Shown piece after piece: positions 25,013 to 33,281 of a stretch of 35,195 nucleotides of DNA. Position 1 is the first letter of the stretch. Each line of letters opens with the position of its first letter. The notes below the pieces were generated by a model. That model did no database searches and was not told the origin of the DNA. It saw only the letters and a list, made by a program, of their open reading frames with translations. Made by a program: the position numbers and the translations under genes. The DNA comes from Verrucomicrobia bacterium UBA6775 (GTDB lineage: Bacteria > Verrucomicrobiota > Verrucomicrobiia > Limisphaerales > UBA1096): NCBI GenBank assembly GCA_002453165.1, contig DKGH01000224.1, forward strand, positions 1 through 35,195. The letters run 5' to 3'.

Positions 25013-27319
25013 GTGCGTAAATTCACTTTTAACCTTGGCCAAGCGCTTGGCCTGCTGGCTGTGGCCCTGCTTTCGCAGGCGGCCGCCTTGGCCAAGCCGG
25101 CGCTGTCGGGTGAGTTAATCTACGCGAACCAGTGCGCCAAATGCCACGGCGACAAGGGACAGGGCGTTGCCGATGAATACGACGAGCCGCTCATTGGTGA
25201 TTGGCCGGTCGAAAAACTGACCCGCGTCATCACACGCACCATGCCGGAGGACGACCCGAAAAAGTCCGTCGGCGACGAGGCTGAACTCGTGGCGCGATAT
25301 ATCTTTGATGCGTTTTATTCTCCCGAGGCGCAGGCGCGAAACAACCCGCCGCGAATCGAGCTGACACGGCTCACAAACCGCCAGTTTCTCCACTCGATCG
25401 CCGACCTGATTGCCAGCTTCACCGGACGGGCCGGCTACTACCGAACCGGCGGCCTTCAGGCTGGTTATTACAACAATCGCAACGTCCGACAAAACAACCA
25501 GAGCGTGAAACGCACCGATGGCAACATCGACTTCGACTACGGAGCGGGCACACCCTTCCCCGACAACGCGGATTTCAAGTCGGAGGAATTTTCCATGCGC
25601 TGGACCGGCTCAGTGATCGCGGAGGAGACCGGCGACTACCGATTCATCGTCTCCAGCGAAAACGGCGTCCGACTTTGGGTCAACAACATGGATTTGAAAC
25701 TGATCGAGGGCTGGACCTCGAGCGGCGAGCGCCGCGAACTCAACGGCACCGTGCGGCTCATCGGCGGGCGGCCCTACCCGGTTCGGCTCGATTATTTTAA
25801 GTACAAGAGTAAGAGCGCCTCGGTGAAACTGGAATGGCACCCGCCGCATGGAGCGCGGCAGGTGATCCCCGCACGCAACCTCTCCCAGGATACCACCGCA
25901 AGCACATTTGTCTTGCGGCAACCGTTCCCACCGGACGATGCGAGCATCGGCTACGAGCGCGGTAGCGCCGTTTCCAAAAAATGGGACGAAGCCGCCACCT
26001 ATGCCGCCATCGAGACCGCCAACTGGGTGGCCGATCATCTGGACAAACTGGCCAACACCTCGGCCAACGCGCCCGATCGCTTGGCCAAGGCCCAGCAGTT
26101 TGGCAGCCGGTTTGCCGCACGAGCATTCCGACGACCGCTCACGGTCGAAGAGGAGCAGCTATTCGTCCGCTCACGCTTTGCCAAGGGCAAGCCGGCGGCC
26201 GACTCGATCAAGGAGGTCGTCCTGCTCACGCTCAAGTCGCCCCGTTTTCTTTACCCGGACCTTGGCCAAGCGGATGACCACTCGGTCGCCGCCCGGCTCG
26301 CGCTTGGCCTGTGGGACTCACTGCCGGACGAGGCGCTTGGCCAAGCGGCGGACGCCGGACGCCTGCGCACCGCCAATCAGGTCAGGCAACAGGCGTTGCG
26401 AATGCTTCGACACCCGCGCACAAAGGCCAAGCTCCGCAGCGTCATGCATCACTGGCTTGGCCTCGATCACGCCGAGGAGATCGCCAAGGACACGGAGCTA
26501 TTTCCCGAGTTCGACAAGTTGCTCGAGGCGGACCTTCGAACTTCGCTCAACCTGTTTTTGGACGAAGTCGTTTGGCAGGAGGCCGGCTCGGATTTTCGCG
26601 CCCTATTCAGCGCGAACCATCTCCCGATGAACCCGCGCCTGGCCAAGCTGTACGGCGCGCGGCATCGGGGAACGCCTTCCGGTTTTTCGCCGGCGACGTT
26701 TACCAGCCAAAAACGCGCCGGGCTGCTCACGCACCCATACCTGCTCACGCTTTACTCGTATCACAACAGCACTTCTCCGATTCACCGGGGTGTGTTCGTC
26801 ACCCGGCACCTGCTTGGGCGCTCGCTCAAGCCGCCCCCCGAGGCGGTGGTTTTCAAAAACGAGGAGTTTCCCGCGAACCTGACAATGCGAGAGAAGGTCA
26901 CACAGCTCACCAAGGCCGACGCCTGCATGACCTGCCACGGCATCATAAACCCGCTTGGCTTCACGCTGGAACAATTCGACAGCATCGGCCGACGGCGTGA
27001 CAACGAAAACGGTAAACCGATTCACACAGCCTCCGACTACCTGAGCGCCGACGGTTCGCCGATCCATATCGCCGATCCATCCGACCTTGCCCGTCACGCG
27101 ATGGAGAGCCCCAGCGCCCATGAGGGCTTCGTCGAGATGCTCTTTAATCAGGTTGCCAAGCAGCCGATCCGGGCCTACGGTTCCGGGGTGTTGAACCGGT
27201 TGCGAGAGGATTTCGCACAGTCCCGTTTCAACATACAGTTTTTGCTGGCCGAAACCGCCGTCATCGCCGCCCTGCGCGGAGTCGAGCGGCCCGGCTCACC
27301 CGGAGAGGAGCAGCCATGA
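25013..27319 (+). CDS. DUF1592-type planctomycete cytochrome c protein with PA14 domain
   Basis: 768 residues from the GTG at 25013, which gives a signal peptide (MRKFTFNLGQALGLLAVALL, then AALA). The frame opens earlier inside the esterase gene, so the longer start is unlikely. A heme c site CAKCH lies at residues 41-45. DUF1587-like RLTNRQFLHSIADL then leads into a PA14-type beta-barrel (about 165-290), followed by DUF1595 (ARAFRRPLTVEEEQLF), DUF1592 and DUF1588, with a second CMTCH near 638-642, and a DUF1585-like C-terminus. These proteins are paired with DUF1552 in PVC bacteria; periplasmic oxidoreduction tied to polysaccharide use is suspected. Five palindromes lie in the gene, two of them inside the signal peptide. 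Confidence 0.9.
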   Translation: MRKFTFNLGQALGLLAVALLSQAAALAKPALSGELIYANQCAKCHGDKGQGVADEYDEPLIGDWPVEKLTRVITRTMPEDDPKKSVGDEAELVARYIFDAFYSPEAQARNNPPRIELTRLTNRQFLHSIADLIASFTGRAGYYRTGGLQAGYYNNRNVRQNNQSVKRTDGNIDFDYGAGTPFPDNADFKSEEFSMRWTGSVIAEETGDYRFIVSSENGVRLWVNNMDLKLIEGWTSSGERRELNGTVRLIGGRPYPVRLDYFKYKSKSASVKLEWHPPHGARQVIPARNLSQDTTASTFVLRQPFPPDDASIGYERGSAVSKKWDEAATYAAIETANWVADHLDKLANTSANAPDRLAKAQQFGSRFAARAFRRPLTVEEEQLFVRSRFAKGKPAADSIKEVVLLTLKSPRFLYPDLGQADDHSVAARLALGLWDSLPDEALGQAADAGRLRTANQVRQQALRMLRHPRTKAKLRSVMHHWLGLDHAEEIAKDTELFPEFDKLLEADLRTSLNLFLDEVVWQEAGSDFRALFSANHLPMNPRLAKLYGARHRGTPSGFSPATFTSQKRAGLLTHPYLLTLYSYHNSTSPIHRGVFVTRHLLGRSLKPPPEAVVFKNEEFPANLTMREKVTQLTKADACMTCHGIINPLGFTLEQFDSIGRRRDNENGKPIHTASDYLSADGSPIHIADPSDLARHAMESPSAHEGFVEMLFNQVAKQPIRAYGSGVLNRLREDFAQSRFNIQFLLAETAVIAALRGVERPGSPGEEQP

Positions 27320-28629
27320 ACCAAATCGATCGCAGACAGTTCGTCCGTAACCTCGGAGTGTCCACCGCGACACTGCCTTTCCTTGTTGGCCTGCCGAGCC
27401 TTGGCCTGGCCAAGACCGCACCGCGCCGCCAGCGCCTGGTGGTGATGTTCAGCCCGAACGGCACCATCCCGAAAAATTTCTGGCCGGACGCCACCGGCAG
27501 CGACTTCAAGTTGAAGGAAATCATGAAGCCGCTCGAGCCCTTCCGCGATCGGATGCTCGTGCTCAACGGTGTGAACAACAAGCTACAGGGCGACGGCGAC
27601 CGCCACATGCGCGGCATGAGCTGCCTGCTCACCGGCATCGAGCTGTTCCCCGGCAACATTCAGGGCGGCTCAGATACCCCAGCCGGCTGGGCCAAAGGCA
27701 TCTCCATCGATCAGGAGATCAAAAACTTCTTTCAAGGCAACGACCCCACGCGCACGCGGTTTGGCTCACTGGAGTTCGGTGTCGGCGTTTCCGACCGCGC
27801 CGATCCGTGGACGCGCATGTCGTACGCCGGCCCCAACCAGCCGGTCGCCCCGACCGATGACCCGTACCAGATGTACCAGCGGCTCTACGGCCAGTTGCGC
27901 GATCGCGACAGCCTGTTGAGCGTGTTGGACGTCGTCCGCGATGACCTTAAGCGCGTCTCGCGCTCGATCAGTGCCGAGGACAAACGACTGCTCGAGGAGC
28001 ACGCCGAATTCGTCCGGCAGATGGAACAGGAATTTGGCCAGGCAGATGGCAAGGCCCTAGTCAGTGATCCGCCGAAATTCGAGGTCGGCATCACCAACCA
28101 GAACGACAACGTCCCCCGTCTGAGCCGGATGCAGATCGACCTCATGGTGAACAGCTTCGTCAACGACTTCGCAAGGGTTAGCACGCTGCAGTACACCAAG
28201 TCGGTTGGCCAGGCGCGGATGAACTGGCTGGACATTAAGGATGGCCACCACGGCCTGTCCCATGAACCGGACAAGAACGACGACGCAGTCGACAAACTAA
28301 CCCGCATCAACAAATGGTTTGCCGGCGAACTGGCCTACTTGGCCAAGCGCTTGGCCGAGACCCCCGAACCCGGCACCGGTGGCAGTTTGCTCGACAACAC
28401 CACCATCGTCTGGACCAACGAACTCGGTAAAGGCAACAGCCACACGCTCAGGGACATCCCGTTCGTGTTGATCGGTAACGGCATGGGCTTCCAGATGGGC
28501 CGCTCGCTAAACTTTAAGGGTGCCGCCCACAACCGACTGCTCATGGCCCTGGCCCACGGCGTGGGTCATCGCATCGACACCTTCGGCAACAAGAAACTCA
28601 GTCAGGGCGGCCCGCTCGATCTCAGCTAA
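27316..28629 (+). CDS. DUF1552-family Tat-exported protein
   Basis: A 437-residue protein whose N-terminus (DRRQFVRNLGVSTATLPFL) is a twin-arginine signal. It overlaps the DUF1592-type gene by 4 bp (ATGA), the standard pairing of these families. The body contains VVMFSPNGTIPKNFWP, GDGDRHMRGMSCLLTG, the DGHHGLSHEPDKN histidine cluster and NELGKGNSHTLRDIPFVL. DUF1552 resembles DUF1501 and is probably a sulfatase/phosphatase-superfamily relative, but no reaction is established. One palindrome plus a half-unit (28338-28356) encodes YLAKRLAE. Confidence 0.92.
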   Translation: MNQIDRRQFVRNLGVSTATLPFLVGLPSLGLAKTAPRRQRLVVMFSPNGTIPKNFWPDATGSDFKLKEIMKPLEPFRDRMLVLNGVNNKLQGDGDRHMRGMSCLLTGIELFPGNIQGGSDTPAGWAKGISIDQEIKNFFQGNDPTRTRFGSLEFGVGVSDRADPWTRMSYAGPNQPVAPTDDPYQMYQRLYGQLRDRDSLLSVLDVVRDDLKRVSRSISAEDKRLLEEHAEFVRQMEQEFGQADGKALVSDPPKFEVGITNQNDNVPRLSRMQIDLMVNSFVNDFARVSTLQYTKSVGQARMNWLDIKDGHHGLSHEPDKNDDAVDKLTRINKWFAGELAYLAKRLAETPEPGTGGSLLDNTTIVWTNELGKGNSHTLRDIPFVLIGNGMGFQMGRSLNFKGAAHNRLLMALAHGVGHRIDTFGNKKLSQGGPLDLS

Positions 28630-28688
28630 ACCGGGCCAACCCATCGCCAGCCCGTCCGCGCAACGACCGGGGCACAGTCTTGTGTAGA

Positions 28689-29135
28689 ATGAAACCGCTC
28701 CTCGTTTTTGCCATCGCTGCCCTGCTGATTGCCGGTTGTGAGAAGCACGATCCCCCAGTCTACTCACCCATTCCACAACCCCCGCCGGCGGACCCCGTCA
28801 CGCCAACACCGCTGACCGTTGACGACCCAGTAGCACTAGAAAAATTAAAAAAACAGTGGTACTGGGCCATCCACGAGGGCAACGAAAAAAAGGTCATCGA
28901 GTTCATCGCCGCAAAAAAAGACGTCAACATGGTCATCAACCGGGGCAGGACTCCGCTCCACTACGCGGTGGACTCAGGGCAGGACGAGATTGCGCAAATG
29001 CTGATCTCAGCGGGGGCGGACATCAACGCGCGCACCCTCGCCGGGGACACGCCCCTTGACTACGCGAACTACAAACAAAACGAACTGATCGCCGGCATCC
29101 TCCGCAGACTGCAGGCGCGTGCCTACGATCGTTGA
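28689..29135 (+). CDS. Small ankyrin-repeat lipoprotein
   Basis: 148 residues from the ATG at 28689 (a TTG three codons upstream is also in frame). The signal ends in a lipobox LLIAGC, so the protein should be lipid-anchored. A proline-rich linker (PIPQPPPADPVTPTP) precedes about three ankyrin repeats: the canonical NRGRTPLHYAVDSGQDEIAQ and ADINARTLAGDTPLDYA, with a degenerate one before. Ankyrin repeats mediate protein contacts; the partner is unknown. It follows the DUF1552 gene by 59 bp on the same strand. Confidence 0.88.
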   Translation: MKPLLVFAIAALLIAGCEKHDPPVYSPIPQPPPADPVTPTPLTVDDPVALEKLKKQWYWAIHEGNEKKVIEFIAAKKDVNMVINRGRTPLHYAVDSGQDEIAQMLISAGADINARTLAGDTPLDYANYKQNELIAGILRRLQARAYDR

Positions 29136-29146
29136 GCTTGACCGGC

Positions 29147-29174
29147 TTGTTTTCACCCATCATTATCGTATAAT
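29147..29174 (+). promoter_or_regulatory. Putative promoter of the heme-binding protein gene
   Basis: TTGTTT (29147-29152) and a perfect TATAAT (29169-29174), separated by 16 bp, lie 33 bp before the ATG at 29208. A direct repeat CAAGTTG occurs twice between the -10 and the start codon. Confidence 0.5.
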
Positions 29175-29207
29175 CCCGTTTCCACAAGTTGACTTCAAGT
29201 TGTGCTA

Positions 29208-32200
29208 ATGAAAAAAACAGGGTTAACGATATTGTTGCTCGCCGGGCTGATATCGCAGGTCATTCCAGACACGACCAATCTGGACACCGACAAAGCCCGG
29301 TTCCCCACCCTTCCGGACGGATTTGAGATCAGTCTCTTCGCCAGCGAACCACTCATTCGCAATCCCACCTGCATTGCGTTCGACCGCCGTGGACGGGCGT
29401 TCGTCGCGCAGGGACCGCAGTTTCGCAAACCAAAGAAGGACACCCCCGGAGACTCGATTAAAATCCTCATCGACCACGACGACGACGGTGTCGCCGACGA
29501 GGTCAAAACATTCGCCCACGGCTTCAACAGCATTCACGGGCTGGCATGGAAGGGCAACGATCTGTACGTCGCCAACGCGCCCGACTTCACAGTGGTGCGG
29601 GACACCGACGGGGACGATGTCGCAGACGAGTACATCCGCATTTACACCGACCTTGGCAACGTAGAGCACTCGCTGCACGGGCTCAACTGGGGACCGGATG
29701 GCAAGCTCTACATGTCCAAGGGCAACTCCAAGGGCCTCACGCAGTCGGGGCGAATTGCCCCCAAGCCATTCCGCGAACTCTGGGGAGTCGAATCTCCAGC
29801 CGGCGCCCCGGACCTGCCGCCGGCCAGGACGTTTACACCGGAAACCTACCGCAACACCTACCACCATCCGTCGGACGACTGGGGCCGCGAGGGTGGCATC
29901 CTGCGATGCGATCCCATGGGCAAAAACCTCGAGATTACCAGCCGAGGGTTTCGCAACCCCTGGGACATGGCGATGAATGACACCTTCGATTTCATCGGCA
30001 CGGACAACGATCAAAACGAGGGTGACAAGATTTTCATGCCGTTCTTCGGGGCACACTTTGGCTGGGGACACACATGGAGTTACAACTGGTCCGACGGCAG
30101 TCACCTGCCGACCGCACCACATAGCGGACCATTTTTCAACGGCTCCGGAACCGGCGTGATTTACTACTCGCTCGACAAGTTTCCAAAGCAGTATCGCAAC
30201 GTGTTTTTCATCAACGACTGGGGACGCAAATGCACCTATGTTATGCGGCCGCGCTGGAATGGTGCCCTGCTCCAGAGCGACACCGGCGACGAGCCGCTCG
30301 AGATTTTTGCGGATGCAAACAGCAGCCTGTTCAAGCCAAGCGACATTGATATCGGCCCGGACGGGGCACTGTGGATTCTTGGCTGGGGCAACGGCTACGG
30401 TGTTGAGTGGAACGGTGAACCGAAACTGGAAAACCAAATCAACGAAGGCCGCATTTTCCGCGTCTGGCATCGCGACAGCCCACCGGACAAACGAACCAAC
30501 TGGCTCACGACCAAGCGCACCAAGCCCATCGCCGAATGGACTCAAGCAGAATTAATCAACGATCTCACCAAGCCAATCGCGGGCTGGCGAACGGACGCGC
30601 AGGACGAATTGCTTCGCCGAAACACCCCACAAATGCGCGACGCGCTCATGCGCCTGGCCAAGCGCGCCCAGACTCCGGCTGAGGAAACCTGGCTGACATG
30701 GACGCTGGCACGGCACCACACCAACGCGCCGTGGCAAAACGCCAAGACCGATCATGCGCTGCTCCGACTGGCCACGGGCAACGGTTCGCTGAACCAACAG
30801 GTTCAGGCTTTGCGGGCAATTCGGCTGCGCTTGGCCAAGGCCGAGGAGAAGGCCAACATGATCGCTGCGCTTGGCCAAGCGCTTGGCCAAGCGAATGCGA
30901 GAGTCCGATTCGCCGCGCTGCAAACCATTCGGCAGGCCAAAATTGACCAATTCGCCCCGGACATCGTCCGCCTCACCGCTACCGAGACCGATCGCATCAC
31001 GTTTTACGCCGCTTGGGGCGCGATGCGCGAACTGCTGACGGCTGACGAACTCCGCACGTTGCTTGACGACGAACACGCCGGCGTGCGTCGGGCCGCCCTG
31101 CTCGCCCTGCTTGAGTCGCAGCTCGTCACCCCGGCCGAGGCCAGGCGATTGGTCAACGACCCCGACGCCGGTGTGGCCACCGTGGCCGCACTGTACCTGA
31201 GCAAGGTGGAACGCGACCTAGCCAACCTGCTGCAGGTCAGCCCGAGTGGCGGCGAATTTGTCGACAGCCAGACAATCTCGATCCAAGCGAACATTAATGA
31301 CACGCGTGTCCGTTATACGCTCGACGGCAGCGAACCCAACGGCCGTTCGCCGGTTTATAGTGAGCCGTTCACCATCGATCAATCCGTCCGGCTGCGAGCC
31401 GCCATGTTTCGGGACGAGGAACAGGTTGGCCCGATCATGAAGTTGAACTTTCAAAAAATCGATCTACCGGGTGAATCAAACAGTGTCGTCGTTCTGGACA
31501 CGAACGCCACCCAGCGCTCGGTGAGGGTGGCCGGTGGACTGCGCGAAGGCGCCCGAGTTTACCTCGACCGAAATTACCGGTTTACAAGTCTTCCCGATGC
31601 GCTCAAGGGAGCGGCTTATCTGGTGTCCCGCAACGACGATGCCGGCTCACGCGGGAACGGTCTCGTCACCCTGACCGCCGCTTGCCTTGTCGATGTGTAC
31701 ATCGCCCACGATCAACGTGTCGCGCCTGCAGCCAAGCCGACCTGGCTGCAACGCTTTGCCTCCACCGAACAGCAACTCCGCACCAGCGATGCACGGATGG
31801 CCTTGTTCCACCGGAGGTTCAATGCCGGCGAAACCATCGTGCTCGGAGGCAACACCACCGACGGCACGGACAGCGGCAAGTCAAACTATGTCGCGGTTTT
31901 CAGCCAAGCGCTGCTTGACCCCCAGCCGAAACCGATCACACAAAACGAGGTTTTCGCTGCCCTAGAGCAGGCAGATGCCGGTCGTGGACGCCGGATTTTC
32001 TTTGATCAAAAAGGGCCGCAATGTGCCATCTGCCACGAGGTCAATGGGGTTGGAAAAAACTTTGGCCCGGAACTCAGCGGGATCGGCTCGCGCGACAACG
32101 CCACCACGATTTTGCAGTCCATCCTGCAACCCAACGCACGGCTGGTTGAGGGCTACCGCACACATATCGTCGAAATGAAGGACGGCAAAACCTACGCCGG

Positions 32201-33281
32201 GATGGCTCTCGAGGAGAGTGGCCTGACATTCAAATTGGGCCTCGCCGCCGGCCAAAGTGTAATGCTGGACAAAAAGCAAATCGCCAACCGCACCAGCGTC
32301 GACACCTCCCCCATGCCGCCCACCTTTGGAGTGCTGATGAACGCCAGGCAACTGGCCGATCTCACTGCGTTTCTCGTGAGTTGCAAGGACAAGGCCCGAA
32401 AAACAGTGACCCAAAAAGAAGACTCCAAAACCGGAGTGCAATTCGAGCAGAGCCAGGGACAAGTCGCTATCCTCATCAACGGCCAAAATGTCGGCACCTA
32501 TGTTCACAGCGATCCAGTCACGATGCGGCCGTTTTTCAAAAACATCCGCACGCTTAGCGGGATTCAGGTCACACGAAATCATCCGCCGATCGAGGGGGTG
32601 GACGATGACGATCATGCCTCGATGCATCCCGGTATTTGGATGGCGTTTGGAGACATCTCCGGCTCGGACTTTTGGCGCAATCGCGCGCGGGTCGTTCACG
32701 AGCGGTTCATCACCCGGCCAAGCGGGGGTAAGTCGTTCGGTTCATTCTCCGTGTCAAACCGGTTTGAGACCAACGACGGCAAACTGATTTGCCGGCAGGT
32801 CGTCACCCACACGGTCCGCTTGGCCAAGGGCGACTGGCGGCTGACGTACGACTGCGAGTTCACCGGCCCGGACGATTTTTATTTTGGCGACCAGGAGGAG
32901 ATGGGGCTGGGCGTGCGCTTGGCCACGCCGTTGATCGAGAAAAACGGTGGCCAAATCCACAACAGCGCCGGGCAGGTCAGCGCGAAGTCAACGTGGGGAC
33001 AACCGGCGATTTGGTGCGACTACTCCGGTGAAATCGCGGGCAAATGGGCCGGCATCACCATCATGGCCAACGGCAAGACCCCGCGCGTGCCGTGGTGGCA
33101 TAACCGAAATTATGGCCTTATGGTGGCCAATCAATTCGGCAGAAAAGCCATGAAGCAGGGGGAGAAAAGCCAATACAAAGTGAAGGCCGACAGTACCCTG
33201 CAACTCTCCTTCACCGTGCTCATTCACGAGCACGAAAATGCGGCGGAAGTCGCAGAGTACCTCAAGGCGCTCACGAAATAA
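29208..33281 (+). CDS. PVC-type heme-binding CxxCH protein fused to a C-terminal DUF6807 domain
   Basis: 1,357 residues from the ATG at 29208 (a GTG two codons upstream is possible), beginning with a signal peptide (MKKTGLTILLLAGLI). Order, approximate residues: a sorbosone-dehydrogenase-like beta-propeller (30-430, with repeated NVEHSLHGLNWGPDGKLY-type blades); HEAT-like repeats (450-680); a chitobiase-C-like fold (680-750, VRYTLDGSEPNGRSP); a carbohydrate-binding-like region (765-905); a cytochrome c domain with CAICH at 939-943; and a C-terminal DUF6807/PmoA-like domain (about 1075-1357, HPGIWMAFGDISGSDFW and WWHNRNYG). Parts one to five match a known PVC architecture; the DUF6807 end usually occurs as a separate protein. 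Four palindromes are present, three in the HEAT region. The 3' end overlaps the DUF1501 gene by 11 bp. Confidence 0.9.
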   Translation: MKKTGLTILLLAGLISQVIPDTTNLDTDKARFPTLPDGFEISLFASEPLIRNPTCIAFDRRGRAFVAQGPQFRKPKKDTPGDSIKILIDHDDDGVADEVKTFAHGFNSIHGLAWKGNDLYVANAPDFTVVRDTDGDDVADEYIRIYTDLGNVEHSLHGLNWGPDGKLYMSKGNSKGLTQSGRIAPKPFRELWGVESPAGAPDLPPARTFTPETYRNTYHHPSDDWGREGGILRCDPMGKNLEITSRGFRNPWDMAMNDTFDFIGTDNDQNEGDKIFMPFFGAHFGWGHTWSYNWSDGSHLPTAPHSGPFFNGSGTGVIYYSLDKFPKQYRNVFFINDWGRKCTYVMRPRWNGALLQSDTGDEPLEIFADANSSLFKPSDIDIGPDGALWILGWGNGYGVEWNGEPKLENQINEGRIFRVWHRDSPPDKRTNWLTTKRTKPIAEWTQAELINDLTKPIAGWRTDAQDELLRRNTPQMRDALMRLAKRAQTPAEETWLTWTLARHHTNAPWQNAKTDHALLRLATGNGSLNQQVQALRAIRLRLAKAEEKANMIAALGQALGQANARVRFAALQTIRQAKIDQFAPDIVRLTATETDRITFYAAWGAMRELLTADELRTLLDDEHAGVRRAALLALLESQLVTPAEARRLVNDPDAGVATVAALYLSKVERDLANLLQVSPSGGEFVDSQTISIQANINDTRVRYTLDGSEPNGRSPVYSEPFTIDQSVRLRAAMFRDEEQVGPIMKLNFQKIDLPGESNSVVVLDTNATQRSVRVAGGLREGARVYLDRNYRFTSLPDALKGAAYLVSRNDDAGSRGNGLVTLTAACLVDVYIAHDQRVAPAAKPTWLQRFASTEQQLRTSDARMALFHRRFNAGETIVLGGNTTDGTDSGKSNYVAVFSQALLDPQPKPITQNEVFAALEQADAGRGRRIFFDQKGPQCAICHEVNGVGKNFGPELSGIGSRDNATTILQSILQPNARLVEGYRTHIVEMKDGKTYAGMALEESGLTFKLGLAAGQSVMLDKKQIANRTSVDTSPMPPTFGVLMNARQLADLTAFLVSCKDKARKTVTQKEDSKTGVQFEQSQGQVAILINGQNVGTYVHSDPVTMRPFFKNIRTLSGIQVTRNHPPIEGVDDDDHASMHPGIWMAFGDISGSDFWRNRARVVHERFITRPSGGKSFGSFSVSNRFETNDGKLICRQVVTHTVRLAKGDWRLTYDCEFTGPDDFYFGDQEEMGLGVRLATPLIEKNGGQIHNSAGQVSAKSTWGQPAIWCDYSGEIAGKWAGITIMANGKTPRVPWWHNRNYGLMVANQFGRKAMKQGEKSQYKVKADSTLQLSFTVLIHEHENAAEVAEYLKALTK
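30868..30893. repeat. Perfect dimer of the 14-bp palindrome, 12-bp phase
   Basis: A 26-bp perfect palindrome made of two overlapping CGCTTGGCCAAGCG units, encoding ALGQALGQA in the HEAT region of the heme-binding protein. A further single copy lies 40 bp upstream (30830). Confidence 0.92.

Larger units (their letters stand above)
619..32828. repeat. Highly iterated palindrome CTTGGCCAAG, dispersed family
   Basis: Exact copies start at 619, 2620, 2704, 5552, 5695, 7494, 8550, 8562, 9769, 10576, 12604, 13331, 13344, 14992, 15037, 16975, 17009, 18504, 18516, 19908, 20080, 22967, 23136, 23670, 24952, 25034, 25087, 26080, 26261, 26336, 28338, 30830, 30870, 30882 and 32819 (35 in all, read by eye). 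Ten extend to the 14-bp palindrome CGCTTGGCCAAGCG, at 2618, 8548, 9767, 10574, 12602, 17007, 23668, 26334, 30868 and 30880. One-mismatch forms are also common (for example near 1817, 2919, 10482, 21880, 30655 and 35163). Confidence 0.9.

Noticed and set aside
29223..30545. A 440-codon minus-strand frame.
   Set aside because: It lies antisense to the propeller domain of the heme-binding protein, which is clearly coding on the plus strand.
619..32828. The LGQA/LAKR peptides as a shared protein motif.
   Set aside because: They occur in unrelated folds, in two frames of the same DNA word and alongside non-coding copies, so the DNA palindrome is the unit, not the peptide.
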